Of a stretch of DNA of 39,078 nt, positions 9,417-18,641 are shown piece by piece; positions within the stretch are counted from its first letter, which is position 1, and every line of letters begins with the position of its first letter. The translations under genes were made by a program, and so were the position numbers. The stretch comes from an uncultured Lachnospiraceae bacterium. GTDB taxonomy: Bacteria > Bacillota > Clostridia > Lachnospirales > Lachnospiraceae. The stretch spans positions 1 to 39,078 of the forward strand of contig CALWLN010000170.1 of NCBI GenBank assembly GCA_944381535.1, written 5' to 3'. The notes under the pieces are model-generated. The model was not told the DNA's origin. It saw only the letters and a list, made by a program, of their open reading frames with translations, and ran no database searches.

Positions 9417-10087
9417 GGCTCCTCCCGCAGGACATACCCGCTGCCACGTACGGTGTGAATCAGCTTCTTCTCGTGGCCATCGTCAATCTTTTTCCGCAGA
9501 TACCGGATATAGACATCCACCACGTTCGTTCCGCCCTCGTAATCAAAATTCCAGACATGGTCCTCGATGGTCTCCCGGGACAGCACCACGCCCTTGTTGT
9601 GCATGAGATATTCCAGCATGGCATACTCCCTGGCCGACAGCGAAATCTCCACACCCGCCCGGGAAACCGTATGAGCGGCGCAGTCCATAGTCAGATCCCC
9701 CACCGTCAGCACGCTGGTGGCCTGTCCGAAGGGATTTCTCGTCATGGCCCGGATCCGCGCCATCAATTCCTCAAAAGAAAAGGGCTTCACCAGGTAGTCG
9801 TTGGCCCCGCTGTCCAAGCCCTTCACCCGGTCCACCACCGAATCCCGGGCTGTCAGAAACAGCACCGGGGTGGTCTTTCCCGCCTTTCTTAAGGCGCTTA
9901 AGACTTGAAATCCGTCAGCCTTTGGCATCATGATATCCAGAATCACCCCGTCGTAATCCGCCGCCATAAGATAATCTATGGCTTCCGCTCCGTCATAACA
10001 GCTGTCAACGCTATAGCCCTCCCGTTCCAGCTTTTTTGTAACGATTTTATTCAGATCCCGTTCGTCCTCCGCAAATAATATACGCAT
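9413..10087 (-). CDS. OmpR/PhoB-family response regulator
   Basis: This is a 224-residue cytoplasmic DNA-binding regulator. The receiver domain has the acidic pair E7/D8, the phosphorylated aspartate D51 (ILDIMMP), T79 and K101 (LVKPF). The C-terminal winged helix-turn-helix starts near residue 125 (VLTVGDLTMD) and ends with HTVRGSGYVLREE, as in PhoB-type regulators. The ATG at 10087 has AGGAGG 9 bases upstream. It lies 50 bases after the malic enzyme stop in the same direction and overlaps the kinase by 4 bases. Confidence 0.93.
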   Translation of the reverse strand: MRILFAEDERDLNKIVTKKLEREGYSVDSCYDGAEAIDYLMAADYDGVILDIMMPKADGFQVLSALRKAGKTTPVLFLTARDSVVDRVKGLDSGANDYLVKPFSFEELMARIRAMTRNPFGQATSVLTVGDLTMDCAAHTVSRAGVEISLSAREYAMLEYLMHNKGVVLSRETIEDHVWNFDYEGGTNVVDVYIRYLRKKIDDGHEKKLIHTVRGSGYVLREEP

Positions 10088-10137
10088 ATGAAAACACCTC
10101 CTGGACCATAGTATACGGCGGAAAGATTAAAATTATA

Positions 10138-11313
10138 TTAGAATATCCTGGCGACGCCGCTTTTCCTGGCAGCCTCCGCCACAGCCTGGGCAACGGCCTT
10201 ACTCACCCTCTCATCAAAGGCCGCCGGCAAAATATAGTCGGGACTGCGCTCCTCATCGCTTACCAATCCGGCAATGGCATGGGCTGCGGCGATTTTCATC
10301 TCGTCATTGATGTCAGAAGCCCGGACGTCCAGAGCGCCCCGGAACAGTCCGGGGAAGCACAGCACATTATTTACCTGGTTGGGAAAATCGGAACGCCCGG
10401 TTCCCACCACTTTTGTTCCCGCCTCTTTTGCCAGATCCGGCATGATTTCCGGAACCGGATTGGCCATGGCAAATACAATGGCATCCGGGTTCATGGACGC
10501 TATCATCTCCTTCGTGACAATCCCCGGCGCGGAAACGCCGATAAAAATATCCGCCCCTTTTAAGGCGTCTGCCAGGGTTCCCCGCTTCTGCTCCCGGTTC
10601 GTGACCTTTGCCATCTCCTTATGCATCCAGTTGAGGTTTGGGGAGTCCTCTCCGATGATCCCGTTGATATCGCACATGGTAATCCGCGCAAAGCCATAGG
10701 TCAGCAGTAGCTTTGTAATGGCCACTCCGGCGGAGCCGGCTCCGTTTACCACGACCTTGCAGCTCTCCTTCTGTTTTCCGGTAACCTTTAAGGCATTGAT
10801 AATCCCCGCCAGGGTGATCACCGCCGTCCCGTGCTGGTCATCATGAAAAATGGGGATATCGCAGCATTCTTTCAGCTGCTGCTCGATTTCAAAGCACCGA
10901 GGCGCGGAGATATCCTCCAGATTGATTCCGCCAAAGCTCCCGGCCAGCAGGCGCACCGTATTCACGATTTCCGTCGTCTCCTTACTCCGTATGCACAGAG
11001 GAACGGCGTCCACGCCGCCGAACTCTTTGAAAAGCACGCATTTCCCCTCCATGACAGGCATTCCGGCTTCTGGGCCGATATCGCCAAGCCCCAGCACCGC
11101 GGTTCCGTCCGTCACCACCGCCACCGTATTCCAACGTCTGGTCAGTTCATAGCTCTTGTTCACATCCTTCTGTATCTCCAGACAGGGCTGCGCCACCCCC
11201 GGCGTGTAAGCCAGGCTTAAGGCCTCTCTGGAATCCACGGCTACCCGTGATGTCACCTCGATCTTTCCTTTTAATTCATAATGTAATTTCAAGCTTTCCG
11301 CTGCGTAATCCAT
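10138..11313 (-). CDS. NAD(P)-dependent malic enzyme (oxaloacetate-decarboxylating), short form
   Basis: This 391-residue cytoplasmic enzyme converts malate to pyruvate and CO2 with reduction of NAD(P). It carries the malic enzyme N-domain motifs SLAYTPGVA and DGTAVLGLGDIGPEAGMPVM, the metal/substrate region FHDDQHGTAV, and a Rossmann VVNGAGSAGVAI in the C-terminal domain with MANPVPEI later. The length fits the compact bacterial form without the phosphotransacetylase domain. The start has AGGAGG 7 bases upstream. It follows fumC by 11 bases, so fumarate to malate to pyruvate is encoded as one unit. NAD versus NADP preference was not judged. Confidence 0.93.
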   Translation of the reverse strand: MDYAAESLKLHYELKGKIEVTSRVAVDSREALSLAYTPGVAQPCLEIQKDVNKSYELTRRWNTVAVVTDGTAVLGLGDIGPEAGMPVMEGKCVLFKEFGGVDAVPLCIRSKETTEIVNTVRLLAGSFGGINLEDISAPRCFEIEQQLKECCDIPIFHDDQHGTAVITLAGIINALKVTGKQKESCKVVVNGAGSAGVAITKLLLTYGFARITMCDINGIIGEDSPNLNWMHKEMAKVTNREQKRGTLADALKGADIFIGVSAPGIVTKEMIASMNPDAIVFAMANPVPEIMPDLAKEAGTKVVGTGRSDFPNQVNNVLCFPGLFRGALDVRASDINDEMKIAAAHAIAGLVSDEERSPDYILPAAFDERVSKAVAQAVAEAARKSGVARIF

Positions 11314-11324
11314 GTTCTTTCCTC

Positions 11325-12689
11325 CTATACCATCTTTTCCGGCCGTACCTTTGCCTCATACTCTTCTTCCGTCAAAAGCCCCAGCGCAAGCACCGCCTCT
11401 TTCAGCGTAATATTCTCCCGCAGCGCCTTCTGGGCTACAGCGGCGGCATTTTCATAGCCGATTTCCGGGGTCAGGCAGGTCACCATCATAAGGGACCGGT
11501 TTAAATAATATGCCATTTTCTCCTTATTCGCCTTCAGACCCGACAGACAATTTTTCGTGAAGGAGTTTATCCCATCCGTCAAAAGTCTGACCGATTGCAG
11601 CAGGTTGTAAGCGATCACCGGCATAAACACATTCAGTTCAAAATTGCCCTGGGAGGCCGCAAATCCGATGGCTGCGTCATTTCCCATCACCTGCGCGGCA
11701 ATCATAGTAACTGCTTCACACTGGGTGGGGTTGACCTTCCCCGGCATAATGGAGCTTCCCGGCTCATTTTCCGGAATATGGATCTCGCCGAGTCCGCACC
11801 GTGGTCCGCTGGCCAGCCAGCGGATGTCATTGGCTATCTTCATCAGATTTGCCGCCAGAGCCTTCAAAGCGCCGTGAACAAACACAAAGCTGTCCTTTGA
11901 GGTCAATGCGTGAAATTTATTTTCCGCCGGGAGAAAACTTTCTCCGGTGAGACGGGAAATATATTCCGCGCAGACTTCGTCAAACCCTTCCGGGCAATTC
12001 AGCCCCGTTCCCACTGCGGTCCCTCCGATGGCAAGGGAAAGGAGAGATTTAGAAGACTGCGTAAGCATTGTTCTGTTTGCCTCAAGCATTCCCCGCCAGC
12101 CGCTGATTTCCTGGGAAAACCGCAGCGGAACCGCGTCCTGGAGGTGCGTCCTTCCGATTTTTATCACATCCTTATTTTCCGCTTCCAGCTGCCTGCATAC
12201 CGCGATCATACAGTCCAAAGCCGGAAGCAGCCTCTTTACAATTTCCAGCCGCGCCGCAATGTTCATGGCCGTGGGGAAGGTATCGTTGGAGCTTTGGGAC
12301 ATATTTACATGGTCGTTTGGATGAAGCCCCAGTCCGGGATATCTGGCATTTCCAATATGGGCAATCACTTCATTGACATTCATGTTGCTCTGTGTGCCGC
12401 TTCCCGTCTGCCACACCTTCAGTGGAAATTCCTCCGGGTATTCTCCCTGCAAAATGCTCTCGCAGACCTCCACAATGGCGTTCTTGCGCCCTTCCTCCAG
12501 CTTCTTCATCCGATAATTGGCCTCCGCCGCCGCACGCTTCAGTATCACAAAAGCGTGAATTACCTCGGACGGCATGGTTTCCGCGCCGATGTTAAAATTC
12601 TCAAGGCTTCTCTGGGTCTGGGCTCCCCAGCAATGGCTTGCCGGGACTTTGATCTCACCCATACTGTCATGTTCCATGCGATATTCCAT
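11325..12689 (-). CDS. fumC: fumarate hydratase class II
   Basis: This 454-residue homotetrameric, iron-independent fumarase interconverts fumarate and malate. Superfamily signature GSSIMPGKVNPTQCE is present, plus TGSGTQSNMNVNEV near residue 95, SQSSNDTFPTA and GRTHLQDAVPL, which together distinguish fumarase from aspartase-like relatives well. Length is normal. An AAAGGA ribosome site lies upstream of ATG 12689. It is the first gene of the fumC-malic enzyme-regulator-kinase run. The 126 bases before it are AT-rich and probably hold its promoter, but no box was clear enough to call. Confidence 0.93.
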   Translation of the reverse strand: MEYRMEHDSMGEIKVPASHCWGAQTQRSLENFNIGAETMPSEVIHAFVILKRAAAEANYRMKKLEEGRKNAIVEVCESILQGEYPEEFPLKVWQTGSGTQSNMNVNEVIAHIGNARYPGLGLHPNDHVNMSQSSNDTFPTAMNIAARLEIVKRLLPALDCMIAVCRQLEAENKDVIKIGRTHLQDAVPLRFSQEISGWRGMLEANRTMLTQSSKSLLSLAIGGTAVGTGLNCPEGFDEVCAEYISRLTGESFLPAENKFHALTSKDSFVFVHGALKALAANLMKIANDIRWLASGPRCGLGEIHIPENEPGSSIMPGKVNPTQCEAVTMIAAQVMGNDAAIGFAASQGNFELNVFMPVIAYNLLQSVRLLTDGINSFTKNCLSGLKANKEKMAYYLNRSLMMVTCLTPEIGYENAAAVAQKALRENITLKEAVLALGLLTEEEYEAKVRPEKMV

Positions 12690-12815
12690 CTTCTGTCATC
12701 CTTTCTGTCTCGCCAACGGATTCTGTTTTTTCCTAATATAATATCATACGGTCTTCATTTTATCATATTTTTTTTCATGCAACAACCCTGCTTCCAGGCA
12801 GCCGGGCATACATTC

Positions 12816-15800
12816 TCAGCTGTCCACCTCCAGCAATTCCAGGATCTCCTCTCTGGTCAGACTGCCCAGCTGGCCGGTCTGGCCGCCGATGACCTGGTCG
12901 GCAAGATTTTTCTTGGTTTCCTGGAGTTTCTCTATCTTTTCCTCTATGGTGTTTTTTGCGATCAGTTTATAAACCGTCACCTTTTTTGTCTGGCCGATGC
13001 GGTGGGCACGGTCCGTGGCCTGGTTCTGCACGGCCTGGTTCCACCAGGGATCATAGTGGATAACCATGTCGGCTCCGGTAAGGTTTAAGCCCACGCCTCC
13101 TGCCTTCAGAGAAATCAGAAACACCGGCACATCCCCTTCATTAAATTCCTTCACCAGCTGCAGGCGTTTGTCCTTGGGAACGCTTCCCGTAATCGTGTAA
13201 TAGGCTATCCCGGCTTCCGAAAGCTTCTCCTTAAGGATATCCAGCATGGACGTGAACTGGGAAAATACCAGCATCCGGTGGCCCCCGTCCATGGCGCTTA
13301 AGATCAGCTGCAGGCACGCCTCCAGCTTGGCGGACTCGCCATGATAATCCTCAAAGCACAGGGAAGGGTCGCAGCAAATCTGGCGAAGCCTGGTCAGTTC
13401 CGCTAAGATCAGCATTTTATTCTTATTAAAATCCGCGTCATCCTGTCGGGCAATGCTCTCTCTCATATGGAGCACCTGACCATCATACAGCTTCTGCTGG
13501 GTACTATCGAACCGCACATAGCGGCTCTCCTCCAGCTTCTCCGGCAAATCCTTCAGCACGTCCTCCTTCCTTCTGCGCAGGATAAAGGGACCCACCATTT
13601 TCCGCAGGCGCTGCATGGCCGTCTCATCACTGTTCTTCACGATTGGAGTCTCCATCTCCCGCTTGAACACCTCATAGTTGAACAGGAAGCCGGGCATAAG
13701 ATAATCAAAAATACTCCACAATTCGCTCAACCGGTTCTCAATGGGCGTGCCGGTCAAGGCATACCGGACCCGGCTGTTTATCACCTTCACGGCCTTGGCT
13801 GCCGCCGTGGTCTGATTCTTGATATACTGGGCCTCGTCGATCACTTCATACTGAAACTGCTTGTCCTCATATAAAACGATATCCCGTTTCAGAAGGTCAT
13901 AGGATGTCACAAGCACATCCGCCTCCTGCCAGGCCTCTATTTTTGCCTGCCGCTCCTCCTGGGTTCCCGTGATCAGAGACACCGTAAGCTCCGGCGCAAA
14001 CCGGTGGAATTCCTCGCCCCAGTTGAAAACCAGAGAGGCCGGCGTCACCACCAGGGAGGTGCCGCTTCTGCCCTCCTGCTTTGCCGAAAGGAGCACCGCA
14101 ATGACCTGCAGGGTCTTACCCAGGCCCATGTCGTCGGCCAGAATGCCTCCAAACTGCCATGCCTCCAGGGTACGCAGCCATTTGTATCCGTTCTTCTGAT
14201 ATTTGCGCATCACCTTAGATAAGCTCCCCGGTTCCTCGAAATCCGCGTCCTTCACGGTCTTGAAGCCCTTCACCACCTCCCGGAAGCGGCTGTCCCTGCT
14301 GCTGTAGACGTCCTCATGCTCCTCCAGCATTTTGTCCAGATACAGGGTGCGGTACATGGGAAGCTTCATCTTTCCCTTTACCAGCTCTTTTGGCTTTATG
14401 TGGGTGGTATCCATCAGTTCCGTGAGCATATCCAGGGAGGAGTCCGTAAGGTTCACAAAGGAGCCGTCCTTCAGACGGTAGTATTTCTTCTTCGCCCGGT
14501 AGCCGGCAAGGATGTCCAGCAGTTCGCTTTCGGGCACGTCCTCGGTGGAAATCGTAAGCTCCAGCAGGTCCGATGCCACCGAGACGCCCACGGACACCTT
14601 GACCTTTCGCACGGCGCGATATCCCATAAACCGCCTGGTACACCGCACCTCTCCCAGTTCCAGCAGCTTCTCCGTGCCGCTTTCCATCAACTGATAGATC
14701 AGCTCTTCCCTGCCACCACAATGAAGCTCCCGCTTCTGCCAGTCGATTTCCGGCAGCCACTGCCGGACCTTGTCGAGAACCTCCTCCTCTCTGGCTTTAT
14801 CCCGGAAATACTCCGGATTTCCCGATTCCCGGGGGGTAAGGACATCCAGCAGGTCCACTTCCCTTTCCCCGTACCTTCCATATGCCCTACAGGTAACATT
14901 CTGTTCTTCCGCATCCAGATAAAAAGTAAAACGCACGTCCGGGAGCAGATAGGCCCGGATCTTCTCCGGCTCCGTCTCCGTAACCTCCGCCACCTCCTGC
15001 AGCCGGGGCAGAATCCGATAGTAAAATTCGGACATATGATTTCTTCCCACATGAAAGGAAAAGGTATCCCCCTTCGCCAGCGCAGCCAGAGGCTCAATGT
15101 CCTTCTCGAACTCCCTGTCCACCCGATAAATGTGGTCCCTACTGATATAGTAGGCGTCCTCTATCCCGTAGTACAGCTCCGGAAGGCTGCCCTCCACCTT
15201 GATTCCGTGGAATGTCTCATCCCCTTCCAACTGTTCCCGAGAAATCCGCATAGTCACCCTGGGATTCCGCTCCCCCCGGAGCAGAGTGCCCTTCCGTTTT
15301 TCGCCATCGCTTTTTTCTTCATAATCCATGGGGTCGCTGCCCATCAGATGATAGAATTCATCCAGCCGCCAGCCGAACAGGGACAACTCGTTTCCCACGC
15401 CGTTTTTCCGATAAGCGTTGTAATACCGGCCTTCCACAAGCCTTCGCTGAAGCTCCTCCTCCTCGCTCACGATCCGACTGATAAAGCGAATCCATTCCAT
15501 TCCCTTTTCCGTAAAATTTTCCGGACTGTGGTTGATCTGGGTATTGGTGCCGTATGTATCCGTAGCCGAAGCCCTGACATTTTCACAGAACTCGTCCAGC
15601 TTCTTGACTACAAACAGCTTATTCTCCCCAACTTTAAAGGATACGAACAGCTCTCCATCCTTATTAAGAAGCCTTGGAAGCAGCCGCAGACTCTCTTTCC
15701 TGGTGTCTTCTTCCATCACGGAATTCGCCCTCTGCCCCCGGTAAAAATAAAACAGCTTCTGTCCGTTCCGGTCGGTGGCGTCCCCCACATTGTGGGTATT

Positions 15801-17105
15801 CAGATAATCCGCCACCTCCCGCATCATTTCGGCCTTGTAGGCGCAGTCTGTTTTGCGGGGATTCCAGATATAGTAATCCTTCCTGCATTTGGGACATCCG
15901 CACTCGAAAGCCTTGATCTGGGTTCTGGAAAATATCATCCGCAGGTTGAATTCCTCCCTGCCATTTTTCCCCTTTGCCTCCGCCTGTCCAAGAATCTCTC
16001 CGCTCATCTGCTCATAGCCGGAAAAAATCTTCTCCAGCTTAAATTTTCCCTGGCGGCGCAGCTGTTCTCCCTCCTGGTAGGCCCGCTGGGGAATCTGTAC
16101 CGTGGCCTTGATCTGCGTGCCGTCAAAATAGCTATAGTGTTCCAGCTCCTCTATGTCCTCCCCGACGTTCTCTATCTCCGGCGTGTCCGTCTCCTGGGAC
16201 CAGGGCGTTCCCAGAAGTTCAAACTCTTCCCTTCGCGCTTCCTGAAGCTTCTGCTGTTCCACTTCTCTGCGGCGCCGCTCTGTCTCCTGGCGCTGTCTCT
16301 CCTTCTCCTGGCGCATCCATTCCTCCTCCTGGCGGTGTCTTTCCTCCTCCTGGCGCTTCTCTTCCTTCTGCCGCATAAGTTCCTCCTGGCGACGCTGTTC
16401 CTGGGCCCGCTTTTTGCCTTCCTCCTCTTTCCGGCGCTTCTCCTCCCGGCGGCGGGCCTCCTCCTGCTTCTGCATTCTTAAGCTTTCCCGGCGGGCCTCC
16501 TCCGCCAGACGTTTCTCGTTTTCCTTACGCCGGGCCTCCTCTGCCAGGCGCTTCTGTTCTTCCTTCTTTCTTGCCATCTCCGCCTTCCGCTTCTCACGGG
16601 CCAGGCGTTTCTCCTGGCGCTCCTGCTCCAGGCGCCGGGCTTCCTCCGCAGCCTTCGCCTCCTCCTGGTGCGGGGCTTCCTCCGCCGCTTTTGCTTTCTC
16701 CTGGCGGCTCTTCTCTTCCGCTGTTTTGGAAACCTTCTGCCGGCTCTTCTTTTCTGCCTTCTTTCCTTCCTTCTGTCGCAGGGCCTCATCCATCTGTTTC
16801 CATTTTGTCAGAAGCTCCGCCTCCGTAAGCGCTTCCTTAGCCGCCTCGCCTCTGGCTTCGATTGCATATAAAACGGCAGCCATATGCTCGCAGTTTCTTC
16901 CCATCCTCGACACGGGACAACTACAGCTCATATGCCCCAGACTGCCGCCCGGCATCCGCACCGTCACCGGGAACCGCTCCCTGCCCAGCACTGCCGCGGT
17001 ATACCCGCCATTGATTTCCTTTAGATCATCCACTCTCTTATTCAGGAAAGAAGCCTTTCCTCTTTCCAGCGTATTTTTGTCAAACCTCTGCTTCCAGTCT
17101 TCCAT
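12816..17105 (-). CDS. SWIM zinc finger / SNF2-family DNA-dependent ATPase
   Basis: This is a very large protein of 1429 residues. The N-terminal SWIM finger has C61, C63, C72 and H74. Residues about 100-310 are an almost pure Glu/Arg/Lys/Gln stretch, probably a long coiled coil. The middle 600 residues match the bacterial SNF2-associated region of Firmicutes. The motor then has GGILADDMGLGKT (Walker A, about residue 985), DEAQ as the Walker B box (about 1087), TGTPIENR, and a helicase C domain ending with TDRAHRIGQTKKVTVYKLI. It is expected to remodel protein-DNA or stalled polymerase complexes rather than unwind DNA. GAGGG lies upstream of the ATG. It is monocistronic; neighbours on both sides are unrelated. 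Confidence 0.93.
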   Translation of the reverse strand: MEDWKQRFDKNTLERGKASFLNKRVDDLKEINGGYTAAVLGRERFPVTVRMPGGSLGHMSCSCPVSRMGRNCEHMAAVLYAIEARGEAAKEALTEAELLTKWKQMDEALRQKEGKKAEKKSRQKVSKTAEEKSRQEKAKAAEEAPHQEEAKAAEEARRLEQERQEKRLAREKRKAEMARKKEEQKRLAEEARRKENEKRLAEEARRESLRMQKQEEARRREEKRRKEEEGKKRAQEQRRQEELMRQKEEKRQEEERHRQEEEWMRQEKERQRQETERRRREVEQQKLQEARREEFELLGTPWSQETDTPEIENVGEDIEELEHYSYFDGTQIKATVQIPQRAYQEGEQLRRQGKFKLEKIFSGYEQMSGEILGQAEAKGKNGREEFNLRMIFSRTQIKAFECGCPKCRKDYYIWNPRKTDCAYKAEMMREVADYLNTHNVGDATDRNGQKLFYFYRGQRANSVMEEDTRKESLRLLPRLLNKDGELFVSFKVGENKLFVVKKLDEFCENVRASATDTYGTNTQINHSPENFTEKGMEWIRFISRIVSEEEELQRRLVEGRYYNAYRKNGVGNELSLFGWRLDEFYHLMGSDPMDYEEKSDGEKRKGTLLRGERNPRVTMRISREQLEGDETFHGIKVEGSLPELYYGIEDAYYISRDHIYRVDREFEKDIEPLAALAKGDTFSFHVGRNHMSEFYYRILPRLQEVAEVTETEPEKIRAYLLPDVRFTFYLDAEEQNVTCRAYGRYGEREVDLLDVLTPRESGNPEYFRDKAREEEVLDKVRQWLPEIDWQKRELHCGGREELIYQLMESGTEKLLELGEVRCTRRFMGYRAVRKVKVSVGVSVASDLLELTISTEDVPESELLDILAGYRAKKKYYRLKDGSFVNLTDSSLDMLTELMDTTHIKPKELVKGKMKLPMYRTLYLDKMLEEHEDVYSSRDSRFREVVKGFKTVKDADFEEPGSLSKVMRKYQKNGYKWLRTLEAWQFGGILADDMGLGKTLQVIAVLLSAKQEGRSGTSLVVTPASLVFNWGEEFHRFAPELTVSLITGTQEERQAKIEAWQEADVLVTSYDLLKRDIVLYEDKQFQYEVIDEAQYIKNQTTAAAKAVKVINSRVRYALTGTPIENRLSELWSIFDYLMPGFLFNYEVFKREMETPIVKNSDETAMQRLRKMVGPFILRRRKEDVLKDLPEKLEESRYVRFDSTQQKLYDGQVLHMRESIARQDDADFNKNKMLILAELTRLRQICCDPSLCFEDYHGESAKLEACLQLILSAMDGGHRMLVFSQFTSMLDILKEKLSEAGIAYYTITGSVPKDKRLQLVKEFNEGDVPVFLISLKAGGVGLNLTGADMVIHYDPWWNQAVQNQATDRAHRIGQTKKVTVYKLIAKNTIEEKIEKLQETKKNLADQVIGGQTGQLGSLTREEILELLEVDS

Positions 17106-17245
17106 TGTATACCCTCACAACCTGTATCTTACGCATGCTTTTGTCACAACGGTATTTTAGCACATAAACCGGATTATTACAATGTATTGTCCGGCAACAA
17201 GCGCTGCAATTCCATTGCTCCTTACCGTTTTTTATGCTAAAATGA

Positions 17246-17461
17246 AGTACGCCCTGCTTTCAAAATCTGCTGTATCTTGATATCTCCCTTGGAAACGGAA
17301 AATATCCGGAAGATATGAGGCTTTACCATGATTTTCTGAAGCAGACAGAGATGGACAGTCAGATGCAGGCTAATTTGGCCGGAAATATTTTATATTTCCG
17401 CAAGCTGATGCGCACGAAATGGTACTGGCCGCTGTTTCTGGAGTTCATTCGTCCATCGTAG
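17246..17461 (+). pseudogene. unrecognised gene fragment
   Basis: This frame is open from 17246 to the stop at 17459-17461. It reads like real protein (LDISLGNGKYPEDMRLYHDF near its start) but has no credible start; the first ATG is at 17315 without a ribosome site. Its 3' end overlaps the AAA-ATPase-family fragment in another frame, suggesting that two broken genes were joined here. The family was not recognised. The DNA from 17106 to 17245 holds nothing else clear. Confidence 0.35.
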
Positions 17462-17859
17462 ATGCCATGACGGAAGAAGAATATACCAGTTATTGGACCA
17501 GTACGGAAACCTATGAAGCACTCCAGATTTATATCGATCTGGATATGGATGGATTGAAAGAGACCATTATTTCCATGCTGGGAGGAATATCCTGTGAAAT
17601 AGATACCGGTTCCTTCCAGAACGATATGACTTCCTTCAAGAGTAAGGACGATGTTCTCACGCTGCTGGTTCACCTTGGATACCTGGCCTATGATGAGCAG
17701 ACACATTCCGTTTTCATCCCCAATGAAGAAGTCCGAATTGAATTTCTCCGGGCAATACGAAACGGCAGCCGCCCGGAGCTTGTAAAGGCGATTCAGGCCT
17801 CTGACCAGTTTAAGAAAACCAGAATACATGAATGTGTGATCAAATCCGCGCAGCAATAG
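17440..17859 (+). pseudogene. fragment of an AAA-ATPase-like / PD-(D/E)XK nuclease family protein
   Basis: From about 17443 (SSIVDAMTEEEYTSYW) the frame matches the middle of the large AAA-ATPase-like family (Pfam AAA-ATPase_like with a C-terminal DUF1703-type nuclease) that is abundant in gut Clostridia and Bacteroidetes. The stretches TSTETYEALQIYIDLDMDGL and VHLGYLAYDEQT are characteristic. The match stops at VKAIQASDQ near 17810, and a 15-residue unrelated tail follows. Both the N-terminal ATPase and the C-terminal nuclease are missing; full-length members are over 500 residues. An ATG at 17419 extends the frame upstream but has no ribosome site. It is surely a relic. Confidence 0.7.
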
Positions 17860-17880
17860 TATTCCTTTTCTTTCACTTAT

Positions 17881-17937
17881 AAAGCCGGCTTTCGGCAGTT
17901 ACGGAATCTTCTCCTGTATATACCAAAAGCCGGCTTT
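17881..17937. repeat. pair of identical 12-bp palindromes
   Basis: AAAGCCGGCTTT occurs at 17881-17892 and 17926-17937. Each copy is its own reverse complement, so they can pair with each other or fold singly. There is no U-run after the second copy, so it is not a standard terminator. It sits just past the gene fragment and before the sigma gene. Confidence 0.55.
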
Positions 17938-18083
17938 CTCTGCCCTCACCCAGTTCTCATATTTTACTGGCCATCCGTCTGCAACCATCCAATAAAGCAA
18001 CCGCATATTTTAAAATGCATGTAGTTTTTGGCACGGAAACCGTAGTATATAGATGTAACAAGGAAAGAAGGGGGGTGCCACTG

Positions 18084-18641
18084 ATGGAAGATGAAAAAAT
18101 CATCGAATTATTTTTCCGACGTTCCGAGCAGGCCATATGGGAACTGGATACAAAGTACGGCAGGGTCTGTCATCAGCTCTCATACAACATTGTAAACAAC
18201 CGGCAGGACGCGGAGGAATGTGTCAACGACGCATACCTGGGCGCATGGAACGCAATCCCGCCGGCAAAGCCCGATCCACTTCCGGCCTATCTGTGCAGAA
18301 TCGTCCGCAATCTTTCTCTGAAGGCCTATTATCGGAACAAAGCAGCTAAGCGAAACAGCGTCTATGATGTTGCCATGGCGGAGCTGGAAGCCTGTCTGCC
18401 CTCATCCGATACCGTGGAAGGCCAGATAGAGGCAAAGGAATTAGCCCGTATCATCGAAGCTTTTCTGAACACGCTGTCTATGGAAAATCGCGTCATTTTC
18501 ATGCGCCGCTACTGGTTTTTGGACAGCTACCGGGATATCGCAAGCCAGATGGGGCTTACCGAGAAGAACGTGTCCGTCCGGCTCACCCGCATCCGCCGGA
18601 GGATGAAAGACTATTTGACGGAAAGAGAGGTATTCCTATGA
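18084..18641 (+). CDS. ECF-type RNA polymerase sigma factor
   Basis: This is a 185-residue sigma-70 family protein with only regions 2 and 4. Region 2 contains ECVNDAYLGAWNAIPP and PLPAYLCRIVRNLSLKAYY. Region 4 contains LSMENRVIFMRRYWFLDSYR then IASQMGLTEKNVSVRLTRIRRRM. The start was placed at 18084 (MEDEKIIELFF), preceded by a purine-rich GAAGGGGGG. An upstream in-frame ATG at 18015 would add residues unlike the family and lies in likely promoter DNA. Its stop overlaps the next gene by ATGA, a usual arrangement for a sigma factor with its membrane-bound regulator. The target regulon is unknown. Confidence 0.9.
   Translation: MEDEKIIELFFRRSEQAIWELDTKYGRVCHQLSYNIVNNRQDAEECVNDAYLGAWNAIPPAKPDPLPAYLCRIVRNLSLKAYYRNKAAKRNSVYDVAMAELEACLPSSDTVEGQIEAKELARIIEAFLNTLSMENRVIFMRRYWFLDSYRDIASQMGLTEKNVSVRLTRIRRRMKDYLTEREVFL

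Noticed and set aside
11910-13088. 392-codon plus-strand frame across fumC, the intergenic gap and the SNF2 end
   Set aside because: It is antisense to two well-supported genes and has a composition unlike protein.
14316-16481. 721-codon open frame opposite the SNF2 gene
   Set aside because: It is a mirror of the SNF2 frame, caused by GC-rich codons and the Glu/Arg/Gln-rich coiled coil (Leu/Ser/Pro-rich on the other strand). No ribosome site and no family match.
18001-18083. ECF-type autoregulated promoter before the sigma gene
   Set aside because: A GGAAACC element is present but no matching -10 element at proper spacing was clear, so it was not called.
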